DNA of 64,000 bases from an uncultured Clostridia bacterium (GTDB lineage Bacteria; Bacillota; Clostridia; Monoglobales; Monoglobaceae), in NCBI GenBank assembly GCA_934454115.1, contig CAKSFQ010000002.1:62001-126000 (forward strand). The letters are read 5' to 3'. How positions within the stretch are numbered: the stretch's first letter is position 1; every line of letters starts with the position of its first letter. The notes beneath the pieces were generated by a model. The model made no database searches, was not told the origin of the DNA, and was given only the letters and a program-made list of their open reading frames with translations. The translations under genes were made by a program, and so were the position numbers. Of the stretch, positions 9,409 to 19,274 are shown one piece after another.

Positions 9409-12060
9409 ATGATGGGACAAAAAATGACATTGATGAAAAGGGCAACCGCATTTTTGATCGGTATCTTTCTTTTCATCGGCGCTCCGGGCGTGCAAGCGGT
9501 AACGATTGACGGCGCTGCGCCGCAGGAGTGGAGTATGGAAAACGCAGCGGCCGAAAACGGCGTATTCACGCTGGGCGGCACGGCAAAGCAGACGTCGGGC
9601 GGTAAAATTGAAACGCCGGCATATCAAATGGATAATGATATGCTCTTTATCAGGCTAAAAACGGCGGCAGACGGCGGCGGACGGTCTCTGAGGGCCGCCT
9701 CCACCGTGCGCAATGCAACAGAGATGCTGCGCATTGACGATAAAAACGTGCAGGCGTTCGGCGGCGCCGCCTCGGTTACCGTGGCAGATCATCAGGAGCA
9801 TGAAATCATTCTTGCTATGGACTTTTCGGCCTCTCCGGCAAAGACTGCATTTTGGTTTGACGGCGAATTAATAGAGATGGGCGCCTACGAAAAGGCGGAG
9901 AAAATCGACCGCTCGGCCATCTACTTTACAATGGTAAACTACGGAGACGGTGACTGGATGGTTCGGGATTTCTTTGCCGGGGACGCCGATGCGGTGCCAT
10001 CCATCACCGCATCGCCGGCGGACGGATCGGCGGTCTACGCGGCGGAGACCGAGACGGTCACGCTGAATTTTGGAACATGGATGTCACCGCTTATGGGCAG
10101 CGCGGATAACTACACGCTGACCCGTGACGGGGAGACGGTTCCCGTTACCGTCGTCCCGGTATCACCGGGCAATGCGGCAAAGATCAGCCCAGTCGGCGGA
10201 TTTTCCGGGACGGCGGAATACACGCTCTGCGCTGCCAAAACAGAGGATCTGTTCGGAAGAGAGACAGAACCGATTACAATCCGCTTTACGGTTGTGACAG
10301 AGGATTACCGCCTTCCGACGATCGCGTTTGGAGAGGACGTCGGGCAGATGGAGATTCACACGGGCGAAATCGTTCCGATATCGATTGTGCCGGGCGATGA
10401 GACGAAGCTTGACCGCATCGAAGTTTTTGTTAACGGCGCAATCGATGCAGTGTTGGATACGGCACCGTATACATACAGCTTTTGCCATGATACGCCGGGG
10501 ACGGTAACACTCACGGCGGTGGGATATGATGCAAGCGGACTTTCCTGCTCGATCGAGGCAAATATTACGGTGATAAAAAACGATCCGCCGCAGCTTCGTG
10601 TGGAAGGAATCACAGACGGAGGAATTTACCGTCCGGACACCATCACGCCGGTTAAGGCTTACGCTTATGACCGTGACGGTATTGATAAAATCCTATGTAT
10701 TGCCGACGGCAAAGAGATTGCGGCGGTAAACGGTGATACGGCGGAATTTTCACTTGGCGGCTTAACCGGCGGCACGCACCAAATCACCATTTGCGCCATC
10801 GATCGGTACGGCGCTGCGCAGTCACAGGATTTTCGCATTACACTTGAGAGCAACGCGAGAATTTTGCTGACGAACCACGATTTTTCCTCCTACGCAGGCG
10901 GAGGTGAGCAGCCCTCCGGCTGCTGGGGCGGTCAGCAGCGGGGCTATCTTGACTGCCGGGTCATCAATCCGGCGTTTGGAAAGAGCCTGATTATCGGCAT
11001 GGACACGGTGAATGAGGCTTATGCGCCCGATAACGCGGCGTATATGGGACTCGGCACGACAACGATTGGTGGCAAGGGCTTTATCGAGCTTGATCTGTAC
11101 ATCGATCAAAAGCCGGGGCTGCGTGCGCTGCCGAGCGCCGACGGCAACGACCGTGACGGTTTTAAATTTACCTTTAAAAAGAACGGCGCTGCCGAGTCAA
11201 CGCTGTTTTCGATCACGGGTGATGGCATTGAGATTGCAGGCGAATCGGTGCCGTATGCCGAAAAAGAGTGGTACCATCTGATGATCGGTACCGATGTAAA
11301 AAGCAGAACAGCAACCGTTACCGTGACGGGCGGAGAACTAAGCCGCACCTTCTCTCTGGGAATCGCGAGCGGTCAGGACGAAATCAATTATCTTCGGGTA
11401 TACGGCCCGGTTTTTGACGCGGTCAAGACCTTTATTGCCATTGACAACGTGTATGTGTATGAGGGAATGGATCTTCCGACCCTGACATTTTCGGACGAAA
11501 TCGAGGCAGGCGCTCAAAAAGTTATCTGCAAAATCTCTGCGGCGCTATCGGCAAAGGATTTGACGCCGGAGACGGTGACGCTCACAGATGAAGCAGGCAG
11601 CGTGATGCCGATCACAGAAATCAGGACGGAGGAGGGGACGGTGATTCTGACTCTGGCATCACCGTTAAAGAGCGGAACCCGATACACCCTCACGATCAGT
11701 GCATCCGTACGTTATGCCGGCGGCGAGGCGCTCGGTTTTGCGGTCGAGGGCAGCTTTTTAACCCGAACGGGTGACTTTGCAATCACCGGCGGTTCCTTTG
11801 AGGACGGCGCCTTTACGGTCACGGCGGTAAATACAACAAAGAACGCGGTGGACGCCTATGTCGTTTTACAGGTATGGAGCGGCGGCAGGATTAAAAAGGT
11901 TCAGATTAAACCGCTTTCGATCCCCTCGGAGAGCGGTGCGGCAGACTATCGGGTTTCGGCACCGTATCTTCAGCGCGGCGAGAGGATGACGGCGTATCTG
12001 TTCCGTGATTATCGGAGACCGAAAACGCTGACGACAAAGGTTTTTGCCGTAGAAAAGTAA
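9409..12060 (+). CDS. Exported Ig-like/LamG-like beta-sandwich protein
   Basis: An 883-aa exported protein with a signal peptide ending near GVQAVT. AGAGGAGG precedes two adjacent ATG codons (9409 and 9412); 9412 has the better spacing. Domains by eye: an N-terminal LamG-like segment (about 35-190), an SbsA-type Ig-like unit (about 196-295), two bacterial Ig-like units (about 305-485, with repeated DRIEVFVNG / DKILCIADG phrases), a second LamG-like segment (about 500-685, ending in IDNVYVYEG), another SbsA-type Ig unit (about 690-780) and a C-terminal module that resembles the ends of three other proteins in this window. There are no catalytic motifs. It lies 10 nt after the lyase and is probably co-transcribed. 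A glycan-binding or spacer role at the cell surface is inferred, because LamG domains commonly bind carbohydrates; an unrecognised enzymatic activity is not excluded. Confidence 0.65.
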   Translation: MMGQKMTLMKRATAFLIGIFLFIGAPGVQAVTIDGAAPQEWSMENAAAENGVFTLGGTAKQTSGGKIETPAYQMDNDMLFIRLKTAADGGGRSLRAASTVRNATEMLRIDDKNVQAFGGAASVTVADHQEHEIILAMDFSASPAKTAFWFDGELIEMGAYEKAEKIDRSAIYFTMVNYGDGDWMVRDFFAGDADAVPSITASPADGSAVYAAETETVTLNFGTWMSPLMGSADNYTLTRDGETVPVTVVPVSPGNAAKISPVGGFSGTAEYTLCAAKTEDLFGRETEPITIRFTVVTEDYRLPTIAFGEDVGQMEIHTGEIVPISIVPGDETKLDRIEVFVNGAIDAVLDTAPYTYSFCHDTPGTVTLTAVGYDASGLSCSIEANITVIKNDPPQLRVEGITDGGIYRPDTITPVKAYAYDRDGIDKILCIADGKEIAAVNGDTAEFSLGGLTGGTHQITICAIDRYGAAQSQDFRITLESNARILLTNHDFSSYAGGGEQPSGCWGGQQRGYLDCRVINPAFGKSLIIGMDTVNEAYAPDNAAYMGLGTTTIGGKGFIELDLYIDQKPGLRALPSADGNDRDGFKFTFKKNGAAESTLFSITGDGIEIAGESVPYAEKEWYHLMIGTDVKSRTATVTVTGGELSRTFSLGIASGQDEINYLRVYGPVFDAVKTFIAIDNVYVYEGMDLPTLTFSDEIEAGAQKVICKISAALSAKDLTPETVTLTDEAGSVMPITEIRTEEGTVILTLASPLKSGTRYTLTISASVRYAGGEALGFAVEGSFLTRTGDFAITGGSFEDGAFTVTAVNTTKNAVDAYVVLQVWSGGRIKKVQIKPLSIPSESGAADYRVSAPYLQRGERMTAYLFRDYRRPKTLTTKVFAVEK

Positions 12061-12120
12061 ATTGCCGGCCGGGTGGATATGACGGTTCCCGGTGATGAAA
12101 GAAAAATATGGAAGATAAAA

Positions 12121-12180
12121 TATAATATTTTGCATCCTGCAAGCTGGGATGAAAGTCATGCTTTGAGGATGCAGCGAAAG
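12121..12180 (+). promoter_or_regulatory. Leader hairpin before second LamG gene
   Basis: An 8-bp arm TGCATCCT (12131-12138) pairs with AGGATGCA (12166-12173). Inside it, AAGC pairs with GCTT and ATGA with TCAT, giving a long nested hairpin that ends seven nt before the GGAAGG ribosome binding site. A TATAAT hexamer lies just upstream (12121-12126) but has no good -35. There is no U-tract, so it is not an ordinary terminator; it may modulate translation of the next gene or protect the upstream mRNA 3' end. Confidence 0.5.
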
Positions 12181-12192
12181 GAAGGGTTATTC

Positions 12193-14538
12193 ATGATGGT
12201 AACAATGAAAAAGCGGTTTACCGCAGCGGTTGCAGGAATCACTTTACTGTTTACCGCCTGGGGAGGTGCGGTATGGGCGGCGCAGTCCGATGCGACGCTG
12301 GGCTTTGACGGCCTTGAGACGAACTTGGAACTGACCAAGGAGAATATCGCAGCAACGATCAAGGAAGGCTCCAATTATTCTCAGGTCGATGGAGGTAACA
12401 TTGTCTCAGAAAACAAGGCACAGGTGACCGACGGAACATTTGGCAAAACAACGGGGGATAAGTCGGTTCACTTTTATCGCTCCGCAGACAGCACCGCGGC
12501 CGATCCCGGAAACGGTATGAAACTCGGCCTTGCAGGCGAGATGAATACCGGTGAATACACGGAAGTCGAAGTCTATATGGCATGGGCAAAGGACTGTAAT
12601 GCGACCAAGGGTGTGATCGGGTATTACAGAGGATACAGCTACTCAGGAGAAAGCGAGACCGGGAATGACGGCATAACGAGTTCGTATTTGTTCGGCGTGA
12701 ATAAGGACGGACTTCTCTATGTAATGGGTGAGAAAACAGGAATCTATCTCCCGGCGGAAAAGTGGTATAAATTTAATCTTGTGATGAAGGCCGGGAAGGG
12801 AAGTTACACGACAACCAGCAACGGTAATGGCACGGATAGTTATGGCAATTATCCGGTAAAGGACAGCAGCAATACAAACCGATATTGGTTCTACCTTGAT
12901 AACATCCCTGTCAAAGAGGATGCTGCACTTAATGCAAAAGGTCTGGAGGATCGAAACGGCTGGAAGAAGCAATATAAGGATTTTACGGGACTGAGCTACA
13001 TATTCCCCGGCATGAGAACCTCGGATCGAAGTCAGTCCTCCGGCGTGTGGATGGACGATATTTCGGTATCGCAGGGGATTACCGAACTTCCGCAGTACAC
13101 GAAGAGCCGGATCGCAGTCAGCGAGAACGCCGATGCAAACAGTGTCGCAAGATTGTATGACGGCGCGGTAACCGGTCTTACCCAGTTTGTGGATGAGCGG
13201 GTTGATCTTGGCGAGTTAAACGTTGACGGTAAGGCCTTTGGCGAGACGGGCAGTAAGCTTTCGGCAGAGGAAAAGGCGTATGCTCTCACGAATGCAGGCG
13301 GCGAAAAACTCTATGCAATGGCAATCAACACCACTATACCGGAGAAGGTCTATAACATGACCTCCGATAAGCCGAATGTAAGCTTTAGCAATAGCGCCGG
13401 GAGTGCGTCCACGCCGACTGGCAGTATCGCAGGAAGTGCTGACGGGAACGCGTATATCAAGGTGGCGGCAGATACGACAAAAACCTGGGCAAGCCAGGAG
13501 GATTCCACGGTTACGCTATATCCCGGACACAGCGGATTAAACGCACCGAAGACGATTGAACTTTCCGTGCTGATGCAGGACACCAGAGAGTTTAAAGTGA
13601 CAATGAAATCTGCGGCAAACAAGTGGTATACGCCGATTGCCATGGCAGCGGACGGAACGGTTACCATAGACCGATATACAAGCAAGAGAGTGGTATCGGG
13701 TACGTGGACAAGAATCGCGGTTACGCTTTATCCGGCAGCAGGAAAGGCAGAGGTCTTTGTAAACGGTGAGCGTGCTGCCGTAACGGGTTGTGATACGACA
13801 TTTCACTCGGTTGCTTATCTCCGTTTGCTTGGCATGTTTGCCGATGACGGAAACGGCAAGAACGCGGATGGCTATTTTGCCTATGATGATATCCATATGT
13901 ATTATGGATCAAAGCCGGCAGCCTCTACGGATCCGAAACTTACACTGACCGCAAATGCGGCAACGGTGGGTGACGGTGTCATCTTTGTGCCGAAAACGGC
14001 TTTGGATCAGAGCAGCTTTTATGCGGATTTAAATGCTACGGGCGGAGACTTGAGTGACGCATACATTTACCGTGATGCGACATTTGCAGAAAAGATCGGT
14101 GAACGTGATTCCATCACGGAGGGCAACATTCTTGTGGTTCCGAGAACACTGGATCAGGATGCAGCAGCATATTCCTATTACTACCTGTCCTTGTCGGGAG
14201 CGGCACCGCTGGATATCGTTGGTCTGTCAAAGCCCCTGGCGGTTGGAAAGAATGAAAATGTTACGGCGACGATTCATTGCTATCAGCCGATTTCTGACTG
14301 CTCCGCTCTGATTTTGGCAAAGTACCACGGCGAAGAACTCACGGGCATTTTAAAGCGCGAAATCAGCGCCATTGCCATTGCCGGACATAGTGGAAATTAT
14401 GCATACCCGTATCAGGTGACGACCGATCCGTTTGATATGACCCTGGAAGAGGGCGATACCGTAAAGGCGTTTGTGTTCAATTCAATGGGCAAACTGGTGC
14501 CGCTGCTCTCAGAGGCAAGGACACTTTACGGAAAATAA
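12193..14538 (+). CDS. Exported LamG-like beta-sandwich protein
   Basis: A 781-aa exported protein. The start is placed at ATG 12193, which follows GGAAGG and opens the signal peptide (MMVTMKKRF ... VWAAQS); ATG 12196 and 12205 are close alternatives. It has two LamG-like regions, about 35-305 and 400-600, each ending in the typical partly acidic strand (MDDISVSQG, YDDIHMYYG). A beta-rich region and a C-terminal module follow; the module carries EEGDTVKAFVFNSMGKLVPL, closely matching the ends of the proteins at 35301 and 38317. There is no catalytic signature. It closes the first exoprotein cassette and lies 38 nt before the GH105 gene. A binding or accessory role on the cell surface is inferred. 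Confidence 0.6.
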   Translation: MMVTMKKRFTAAVAGITLLFTAWGGAVWAAQSDATLGFDGLETNLELTKENIAATIKEGSNYSQVDGGNIVSENKAQVTDGTFGKTTGDKSVHFYRSADSTAADPGNGMKLGLAGEMNTGEYTEVEVYMAWAKDCNATKGVIGYYRGYSYSGESETGNDGITSSYLFGVNKDGLLYVMGEKTGIYLPAEKWYKFNLVMKAGKGSYTTTSNGNGTDSYGNYPVKDSSNTNRYWFYLDNIPVKEDAALNAKGLEDRNGWKKQYKDFTGLSYIFPGMRTSDRSQSSGVWMDDISVSQGITELPQYTKSRIAVSENADANSVARLYDGAVTGLTQFVDERVDLGELNVDGKAFGETGSKLSAEEKAYALTNAGGEKLYAMAINTTIPEKVYNMTSDKPNVSFSNSAGSASTPTGSIAGSADGNAYIKVAADTTKTWASQEDSTVTLYPGHSGLNAPKTIELSVLMQDTREFKVTMKSAANKWYTPIAMAADGTVTIDRYTSKRVVSGTWTRIAVTLYPAAGKAEVFVNGERAAVTGCDTTFHSVAYLRLLGMFADDGNGKNADGYFAYDDIHMYYGSKPAASTDPKLTLTANAATVGDGVIFVPKTALDQSSFYADLNATGGDLSDAYIYRDATFAEKIGERDSITEGNILVVPRTLDQDAAAYSYYYLSLSGAAPLDIVGLSKPLAVGKNENVTATIHCYQPISDCSALILAKYHGEELTGILKREISAIAIAGHSGNYAYPYQVTTDPFDMTLEEGDTVKAFVFNSMGKLVPLLSEARTLYGK

Positions 14539-14576
14539 ACCTAGGCCGATATATGGGCGGCGGAATGGAGACTGAA

Positions 14577-15587
14577 ATGACAAATCTTGAAAAACTGTGC
14601 GAATTTATTGTGGATCACGACTATCCGAGAATGCGGGAATGGCAATGGGGACAGGGTGTGTGCCTGTATGCCATAGAGATGGCATATGACAAAACAGGGC
14701 ATCCGCAGTATCTCGCGTATATCAAAGACTGGGTGTTGCGCCACCTGAAAGAGGCTGAGCCGGGGATGAGCGTCAATACAACGGCGGCGGCCAACGGCAT
14801 TCTTGCCCTGTATCATCATACGGGTGATAAAACGTATCTTCCGCTATGCGAAAAGTTTGCCGTATATCTGATGTCAGAGTGTCCGCGTTGCGACCGCGGC
14901 GCATTAGAGCACACCTGCGTTGCAAACACATGCCCCAATCAAGTGTGGGTGGATACGGTGTTTATGGGCGGTATCTTTCTGGCGAGATACGGCAGCATGA
15001 CCGGGCAGCGAATGTATAAAAACGAGGCGCTGCGGCAGCTTTTGCTGCACTATGATATGCTTTGTGACAGCAAGACAGGGCTGCTTTATCACGGTTACTA
15101 TTGCGATGACAGAACGCAGCACGGTGCGCTGTGGGGCAGAGGAAACGGCTGGTTTTCTGCGGCTGCTGCGGTGGTTCTTGCACTGACCGATGATACCTAT
15201 CCCCTGAGGGCAGAACTTGAAAGGCGGTTTCGTGCGCAGCTGCTTGCCTTGATTTCGTACCAGCGGGCAGACGGATCGTTCGGGACAATCATAAACGACC
15301 CCGCATCGTATTCCGAGACAACGGGAACATCGGGGATCACCTTTGGCATTTGCCGTGCGGTCGAAAGCGGAATCCTTGAAGAAACATACCTGAAAAACGC
15401 AGAGGCCGCCTTTGGGTATCTGGAAAGTTGTATCGGCGCAGACGGCGCGATGAACGAGGGGTCGGACGGAACCTGCGTGAATGATGATATGGATGTTTAT
15501 AAAAACACGCGCAAGAGCGATTCGGAATTTTCGCAGGGACTGGCGATTCTGGCGTTTACGGAATGTGGGCTTAAAGAACAGAAATAA
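14577..15587 (+). CDS. GH88/GH105 unsaturated glycuronyl hydrolase
   Basis: Cytoplasmic enzyme of 336 aa without a signal peptide. ATG 14577 is chosen because GGAG stands 6 nt upstream; an in-frame ATG at 14553 lacks a site. The fold is an alpha/alpha barrel with the family landmarks WVDTVFM (Asp126 is the probable catalytic residue), the TGLLYHGY stretch, WGRGNGW and a C-terminal SEFSQG. GH105 enzymes (YteR/YesR type) remove the 4,5-unsaturated uronic acid left at the non-reducing end by a polysaccharide lyase, by hydrating the double bond. This fits the upstream lyase: oligosaccharides made outside are imported and then de-capped. It lies 13 nt before the solute-binding protein gene. GH88 is the alternative family label. 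Confidence 0.85.
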   Translation: MTNLEKLCEFIVDHDYPRMREWQWGQGVCLYAIEMAYDKTGHPQYLAYIKDWVLRHLKEAEPGMSVNTTAAANGILALYHHTGDKTYLPLCEKFAVYLMSECPRCDRGALEHTCVANTCPNQVWVDTVFMGGIFLARYGSMTGQRMYKNEALRQLLLHYDMLCDSKTGLLYHGYYCDDRTQHGALWGRGNGWFSAAAAVVLALTDDTYPLRAELERRFRAQLLALISYQRADGSFGTIINDPASYSETTGTSGITFGICRAVESGILEETYLKNAEAAFGYLESCIGADGAMNEGSDGTCVNDDMDVYKNTRKSDSEFSQGLAILAFTECGLKEQK

Positions 15588-15600
15588 GAAAGGCAGGAGA

Positions 15601-17160
15601 ATGATGAAAATGAAAAAAAGAGTTGTGTTTTTAGTTCTTGCCGCAGCGCTGGCGGTTACGGCGACCGGCTGCGGAAAAAAGGAAGAAGCCGTGCAAAGTG
15701 ATTTGAAAAAGGGCGTTGTCGAATACCCGATCCAGACCGAAGAAAAGCTTACCTACTGGTGCAACCTTCCGTCACAGGTATCGTCGGTGGTGAGCAATTT
15801 CGGCGAGACGCCGTTTGCCCAGAGTCTGCGTGAAGCAACGGGAATCGAAGTGGAGTATGTACACCCGGCACAGGGACAGGAGAATGCGCTTGATCTGCTG
15901 ATTGCATCGGGTGACATGCCGGATATGGTGTTTTCGCAGTGGTTTATGAAGAATCCGCAAAGCTGCATTGACAAGGGTATCATTTATAATCTGGATGAGT
16001 TTGTGGATGATTATGCGCCAAATTTGAAAAAGTATCTGGACGAGAACCCCGACGTCAAAAAGGACGTTGTCACCGATGCCAAAAACGTCTATGTATTCCC
16101 GTTTGTCCGGGGTGAGAAGAGTCTGTGCGCCGTTTCGGGATTTATGATGCGTGCCGATTGGCTCAAAGATGCAGGGCTTTCCGTTCCCAAAACGATTGAC
16201 GATTGGGACAAGGTGCTTGCCGCGTTTAAAGAAAAGTGCAATGTACCGTTTGCCACCAACCGGTATGATATGCTGGCCGGCGGATTTGGCGCTTTCCCGG
16301 CGGAATATCTGAAGGACGGCAAGATTAAATACGGCCCCATGGAGCCGGAATACCGTGATATGCTTGCAAAACTCAGCGAGTGGTATCAAAAGGGGTATAT
16401 CGACAAGAGCTTTGCAATCGCTGACGCAAAGCTGGTGGATTCTAATATGTTAAACGGCGAATCCGGAATCACCTTTGGTACCGGCGGTTCTAAAATGGGT
16501 ACTTACTTAGCCTCCGGCAAGGGCACAGGTTATGATCTTGTTGCCGTTCCGTATCCGGCAGAGCGTGCCGATGAAAAGTCGAAGTACAGCGGTATTGAGT
16601 GGCAATATACGACCCTTGGCGCTGCCATCACTAAAAATTGTAAAAACCCCGCGCTTGCAGCACGCTATCTTGACTATGGTTACACAGAGGAAGGACACAT
16701 GCTTTATAACTTCGGCAAAGAGGGCGAGAGTTACACGATGGTAGACGGATACCCGAAGTATGCCGACAAGCTGCTTGACATCACCGACGGAACGCCGGTT
16801 GCACAAAAGCTGACGATGAACTGCCTTGGCGCCGAGTCCGGTCCGTTTATTCAGGACAGAAGATACATTGAACAGTATTACGGAACGGACCGTCAGCGTG
16901 ACGCCATTGTACAGTGGGCGGATAATGATTACTATGATTACAAGATTCCGCACCTGCTGATGACGACCGAAGAAAACGCCGAGTGCAGCGAGATCATGAC
17001 AGAGATCGAGACCTATGTCAACGAATACTTTAACAAAACGATTATCGGAAAAAGCTCAATTGATGAGTTTGATTCGTTTGTTGAAAAGCTGAAATCCATG
17101 GGTATCGAGAGAGCGCTGGAAATCAGACAGGCAGCGTATGACAGGCGCGCGCAAAAATAA
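15601..17160 (+). CDS. ABC sugar transporter solute-binding lipoprotein (importer 1)
   Basis: Extracellular substrate-binding lipoprotein of 519 aa, LplA/YtcQ-like (family 1). The start at ATG 15601 follows GGCAGGAGA and begins the lipoprotein signal peptide, with the acylated Cys in TATGC. The mature protein has the family's periplasmic-binding-protein fold, with typical phrases LIASGDMPDM, GIIYNLDEFVDDYAPNLKK and the C-terminal SIDEFDSFVEKLKSMGIERALEI. This long subgroup serves CUT1 importers for oligosaccharides, often uronate-containing ones in Firmicutes. Two permease genes follow, with a hairpin between. No ATPase is encoded nearby. Confidence 0.9.
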   Translation: MMKMKKRVVFLVLAAALAVTATGCGKKEEAVQSDLKKGVVEYPIQTEEKLTYWCNLPSQVSSVVSNFGETPFAQSLREATGIEVEYVHPAQGQENALDLLIASGDMPDMVFSQWFMKNPQSCIDKGIIYNLDEFVDDYAPNLKKYLDENPDVKKDVVTDAKNVYVFPFVRGEKSLCAVSGFMMRADWLKDAGLSVPKTIDDWDKVLAAFKEKCNVPFATNRYDMLAGGFGAFPAEYLKDGKIKYGPMEPEYRDMLAKLSEWYQKGYIDKSFAIADAKLVDSNMLNGESGITFGTGGSKMGTYLASGKGTGYDLVAVPYPAERADEKSKYSGIEWQYTTLGAAITKNCKNPALAARYLDYGYTEEGHMLYNFGKEGESYTMVDGYPKYADKLLDITDGTPVAQKLTMNCLGAESGPFIQDRRYIEQYYGTDRQRDAIVQWADNDYYDYKIPHLLMTTEENAECSEIMTEIETYVNEYFNKTIIGKSSIDEFDSFVEKLKSMGIERALEIRQAAYDRRAQK

Positions 17161-17165
17161 GGATC

Positions 17166-17252
17166 ATTCCCGGTCGCAGCCTTCCGCAGCGGCCGGGGAT
17201 TCCGGACATTTTTTAAGTATTTACAATGAAGGATGCGGCGGCGGTTTGCCGC
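17166..17252 (+). promoter_or_regulatory. Intercistronic hairpins between binding protein and permease
   Basis: A strong stem pairs 17166-17177 with 17189-17200 (core CCCGG...CCGGG, with G-U wobbles), followed 9 nt later by a T6 run. A second hairpin (TGCGGC/GCCGCA) lies at about 17233-17252. The arrangement resembles a leaky terminator or mRNA-stabilising structure that would raise the level of the binding protein over the permeases, as is common in binding-protein-dependent transport operons. Confidence 0.55.
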
Positions 17253-17282
17253 ATAAGCCAGCAAGAAAAAGGAGAAAATAGA

Positions 17283-18221
17283 ATGAAGATCAGCGGCGGA
17301 TCAAACAACACTTCCTATATAAAACGCCTGCAAAAAGATTTGGTCAGAAACCGGGCACTTTATCTGATTGTTGCATTGCCGGTTATATACTACATCGTGT
17401 TTCAGTATTTTCCGATGTACGGCCTTCAGATTGCCTTTCGGAATTTTAGCCCCCAGGACGGTATTGCAGGCAGCGATTGGGTGGGACTGAAGCACTTTAA
17501 GGACTTTTTTACAAGCGTATATTTCGGACGGCTTTTAAAAAACACCTTTCGAATCAGCCTGTACAGTATCCTGTTTGGGTTTCCTGCCCCGATTTTATTG
17601 GCGCTTCTTATCAATGAGTTTACAAACAAGCGGTTTGTAAAGACGGTGCAGACGGTCACCTATTTACCGCATTTTATCTCATTGGTGGTGGTGTGCGGTA
17701 TTATTTCAAGCTTTACCGGCGGCAGCGGCATGATTACAAAATTTATTGCGCATTTCACTCATGACGACACTTCCATTTTGATGAAACCCGAATACTTTAC
17801 CGGAATGTTCGTCATATCCGATATCTGGCAGTCAATCGGCTGGGATTCGATCATCTATTTTGCAGCGCTCACGGGGATCGATTCTGAATTGTATGAGGCG
17901 TGCGAGATTGACGGTGGCGGCCAGCTGCGTCAGGTGATGCACGTCACAATTCCCGGCATTCTTCCTGCCATCATCATTATGTTTATCCTCAGAATGGGCA
18001 ATATTCTGACGATAGGCTATGAAAAAATCATTCTGCTTTATAACCCGATCACCTATGAGACGGCAGACGTGATTTCTACTTATGTGTACCGCAAGGGATT
18101 GCTGGAGAACAGTTACAGTTATGCGACGGCGGTGGGACTTTTTAATTCCGTGGTGAATGTCGTGTTCTTGTGTCTTACCAATTTTATAAGCAAAAAGATT
18201 TCCGATACCAGTTTGTGGTAG
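17283..18221 (+). CDS. ABC sugar transporter permease, LplB-type (importer 1)
   Basis: Inner-membrane permease of 312 aa with six predicted membrane spans. ATG 17283 follows AAAGGAGA; the upstream in-frame ATG at 17226 has no site and would add 19 non-hydrophobic residues. The N-terminus is typical of the LplB/YtcP group (LYLIVALPVIYYIVF, FQYFPMYGLQIAFRNF). The EAA loop that docks on the ATPase is visible as LYEACEIDGGGQLRQ followed by IPGILPAI. It forms a heterodimer with the next gene product. It is separated from the binding-protein gene by a 122-nt region with hairpins. Confidence 0.92.
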   Translation: MKISGGSNNTSYIKRLQKDLVRNRALYLIVALPVIYYIVFQYFPMYGLQIAFRNFSPQDGIAGSDWVGLKHFKDFFTSVYFGRLLKNTFRISLYSILFGFPAPILLALLINEFTNKRFVKTVQTVTYLPHFISLVVVCGIISSFTGGSGMITKFIAHFTHDDTSILMKPEYFTGMFVISDIWQSIGWDSIIYFAALTGIDSELYEACEIDGGGQLRQVMHVTIPGILPAIIIMFILRMGNILTIGYEKIILLYNPITYETADVISTYVYRKGLLENSYSYATAVGLFNSVVNVVFLCLTNFISKKISDTSLW

Positions 18222-18263
18222 CGGAAGGACAGTATCAATTTCATTCAGAAAAGAAGGTAAATT

Positions 18264-19145
18264 ATGAGAAAAACAAGTATTTCCAGACGGGTATTTCTTG
18301 CCATAGATGCCATCATTATGATTTTCTTAATGATTGTGTGTCTTTATCCCCTGATTTATGTCTGCATTGCCTCGGTCAGCGATTCCATCAAGCTTGTGGC
18401 AAACACCGGGCTGTTGTGGAAACCGCTTGGATTTAATCTTGAGGCCTACCGCGCCGTTGTCAGGAATCCTATGGTTGTCAGCGGATATATGAATACCATC
18501 ATTGTTTTGGTATGCGGCGTCACTCTCAACATCTTTATGACTTCGCTTGCGGCGTACTTTTTGTCAAGAAAGTCAGAGATCATGCTAAAAGGGCCGATCA
18601 TGGCAATGATGATTTTTACCATGTATTTCAGCGGAGGAATGATTCCCGGTTTTATCAATATTAAAAATCTGGGGCTTTACAACAGTTTGCTCGCCCTGAT
18701 TCTGCCGGGAGCAATCAGCACCTATAACCTCATTATCATGCGGACATCGTTTCAAAGCATACCGGCAAGCCTGGAGGAGGCTGCGCACCTGGACGGAGCA
18801 AGTCATTTTTCTATCCTCTGGCATATTATTTTGCCCCTGTCAAAGGCAATTATTGCGGTTATGATTCTGTATTACGGCGTGGGAATATGGAATTCGTGGT
18901 TTCCGGCCAGCATCTACTTAAACGATCGGAGCAAGTATCCGCTGCAGCTTGTCCTGCGTGAAATTCTCTTGCAGAACGACGTGTCAAATATGGCGCAAAA
19001 CGCCGGTGTTTCAGAGTCGTACAGCGTTTCGGAGAGTATCAAATACGCGGTTGTTGTTGTGGCAACGCTCCCGATTTTGTGTATTTATCCGTTTTTGCAA
19101 AAGTATTTTGTAAAGGGTGTCATGATCGGCGCGCTGAAAGGATAG
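18264..19145 (+). CDS. ABC sugar transporter permease, LplC/CUT1-type (importer 1)
   Basis: Second membrane subunit of importer 1, 293 aa with six predicted spans. Its ATG is preceded by AGAAGG. It has the features of the MalG-like CUT1 partner: an N-terminal span ending YPLIYVCIASVSD, the EAA loop SLEEAAHLDGASHFS, and a C-terminus with FLQKYFVKGVMIGALKG, nearly identical in the permeases at 46772 and 61538. It imports substrate with the LplB-type partner. The ATPase must come from elsewhere in the genome. Confidence 0.92.
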   Translation: MRKTSISRRVFLAIDAIIMIFLMIVCLYPLIYVCIASVSDSIKLVANTGLLWKPLGFNLEAYRAVVRNPMVVSGYMNTIIVLVCGVTLNIFMTSLAAYFLSRKSEIMLKGPIMAMMIFTMYFSGGMIPGFINIKNLGLYNSLLALILPGAISTYNLIIMRTSFQSIPASLEEAAHLDGASHFSILWHIILPLSKAIIAVMILYYGVGIWNSWFPASIYLNDRSKYPLQLVLREILLQNDVSNMAQNAGVSESYSVSESIKYAVVVVATLPILCIYPFLQKYFVKGVMIGALKG

Positions 19146-19166
19146 TACAGAATGCAAATTGCAGGA

Positions 19167-19194
19167 TTGCAATTTTGCCGCGAAGTGGTAAAAT
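19167..19194 (+). promoter_or_regulatory. Promoter of membrane AraC regulator
   Basis: TTGCAA (19167-19172), a 16-bp spacer and TAAAAT (19189-19194) with extended TGn (19186-19188) form a plausible vegetative promoter. The transcript would begin near 19201, downstream of the in-frame ATG at 19197. This supports the start at 19275 for the regulator. Confidence 0.55.
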
Positions 19195-19274
19195 AAATGG
19201 AAAAAAGGGATGTAAGGCAGCGGCTTTTGCCGGATACCGTTTTACCTCCCTTAGAATACGAGGAATATGTGAAT

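Noticed and set aside
17226..17282. Longer N-terminus for permease 1
   Set aside because: The extra residues are not hydrophobic, and the only good ribosome binding site is before 17283.
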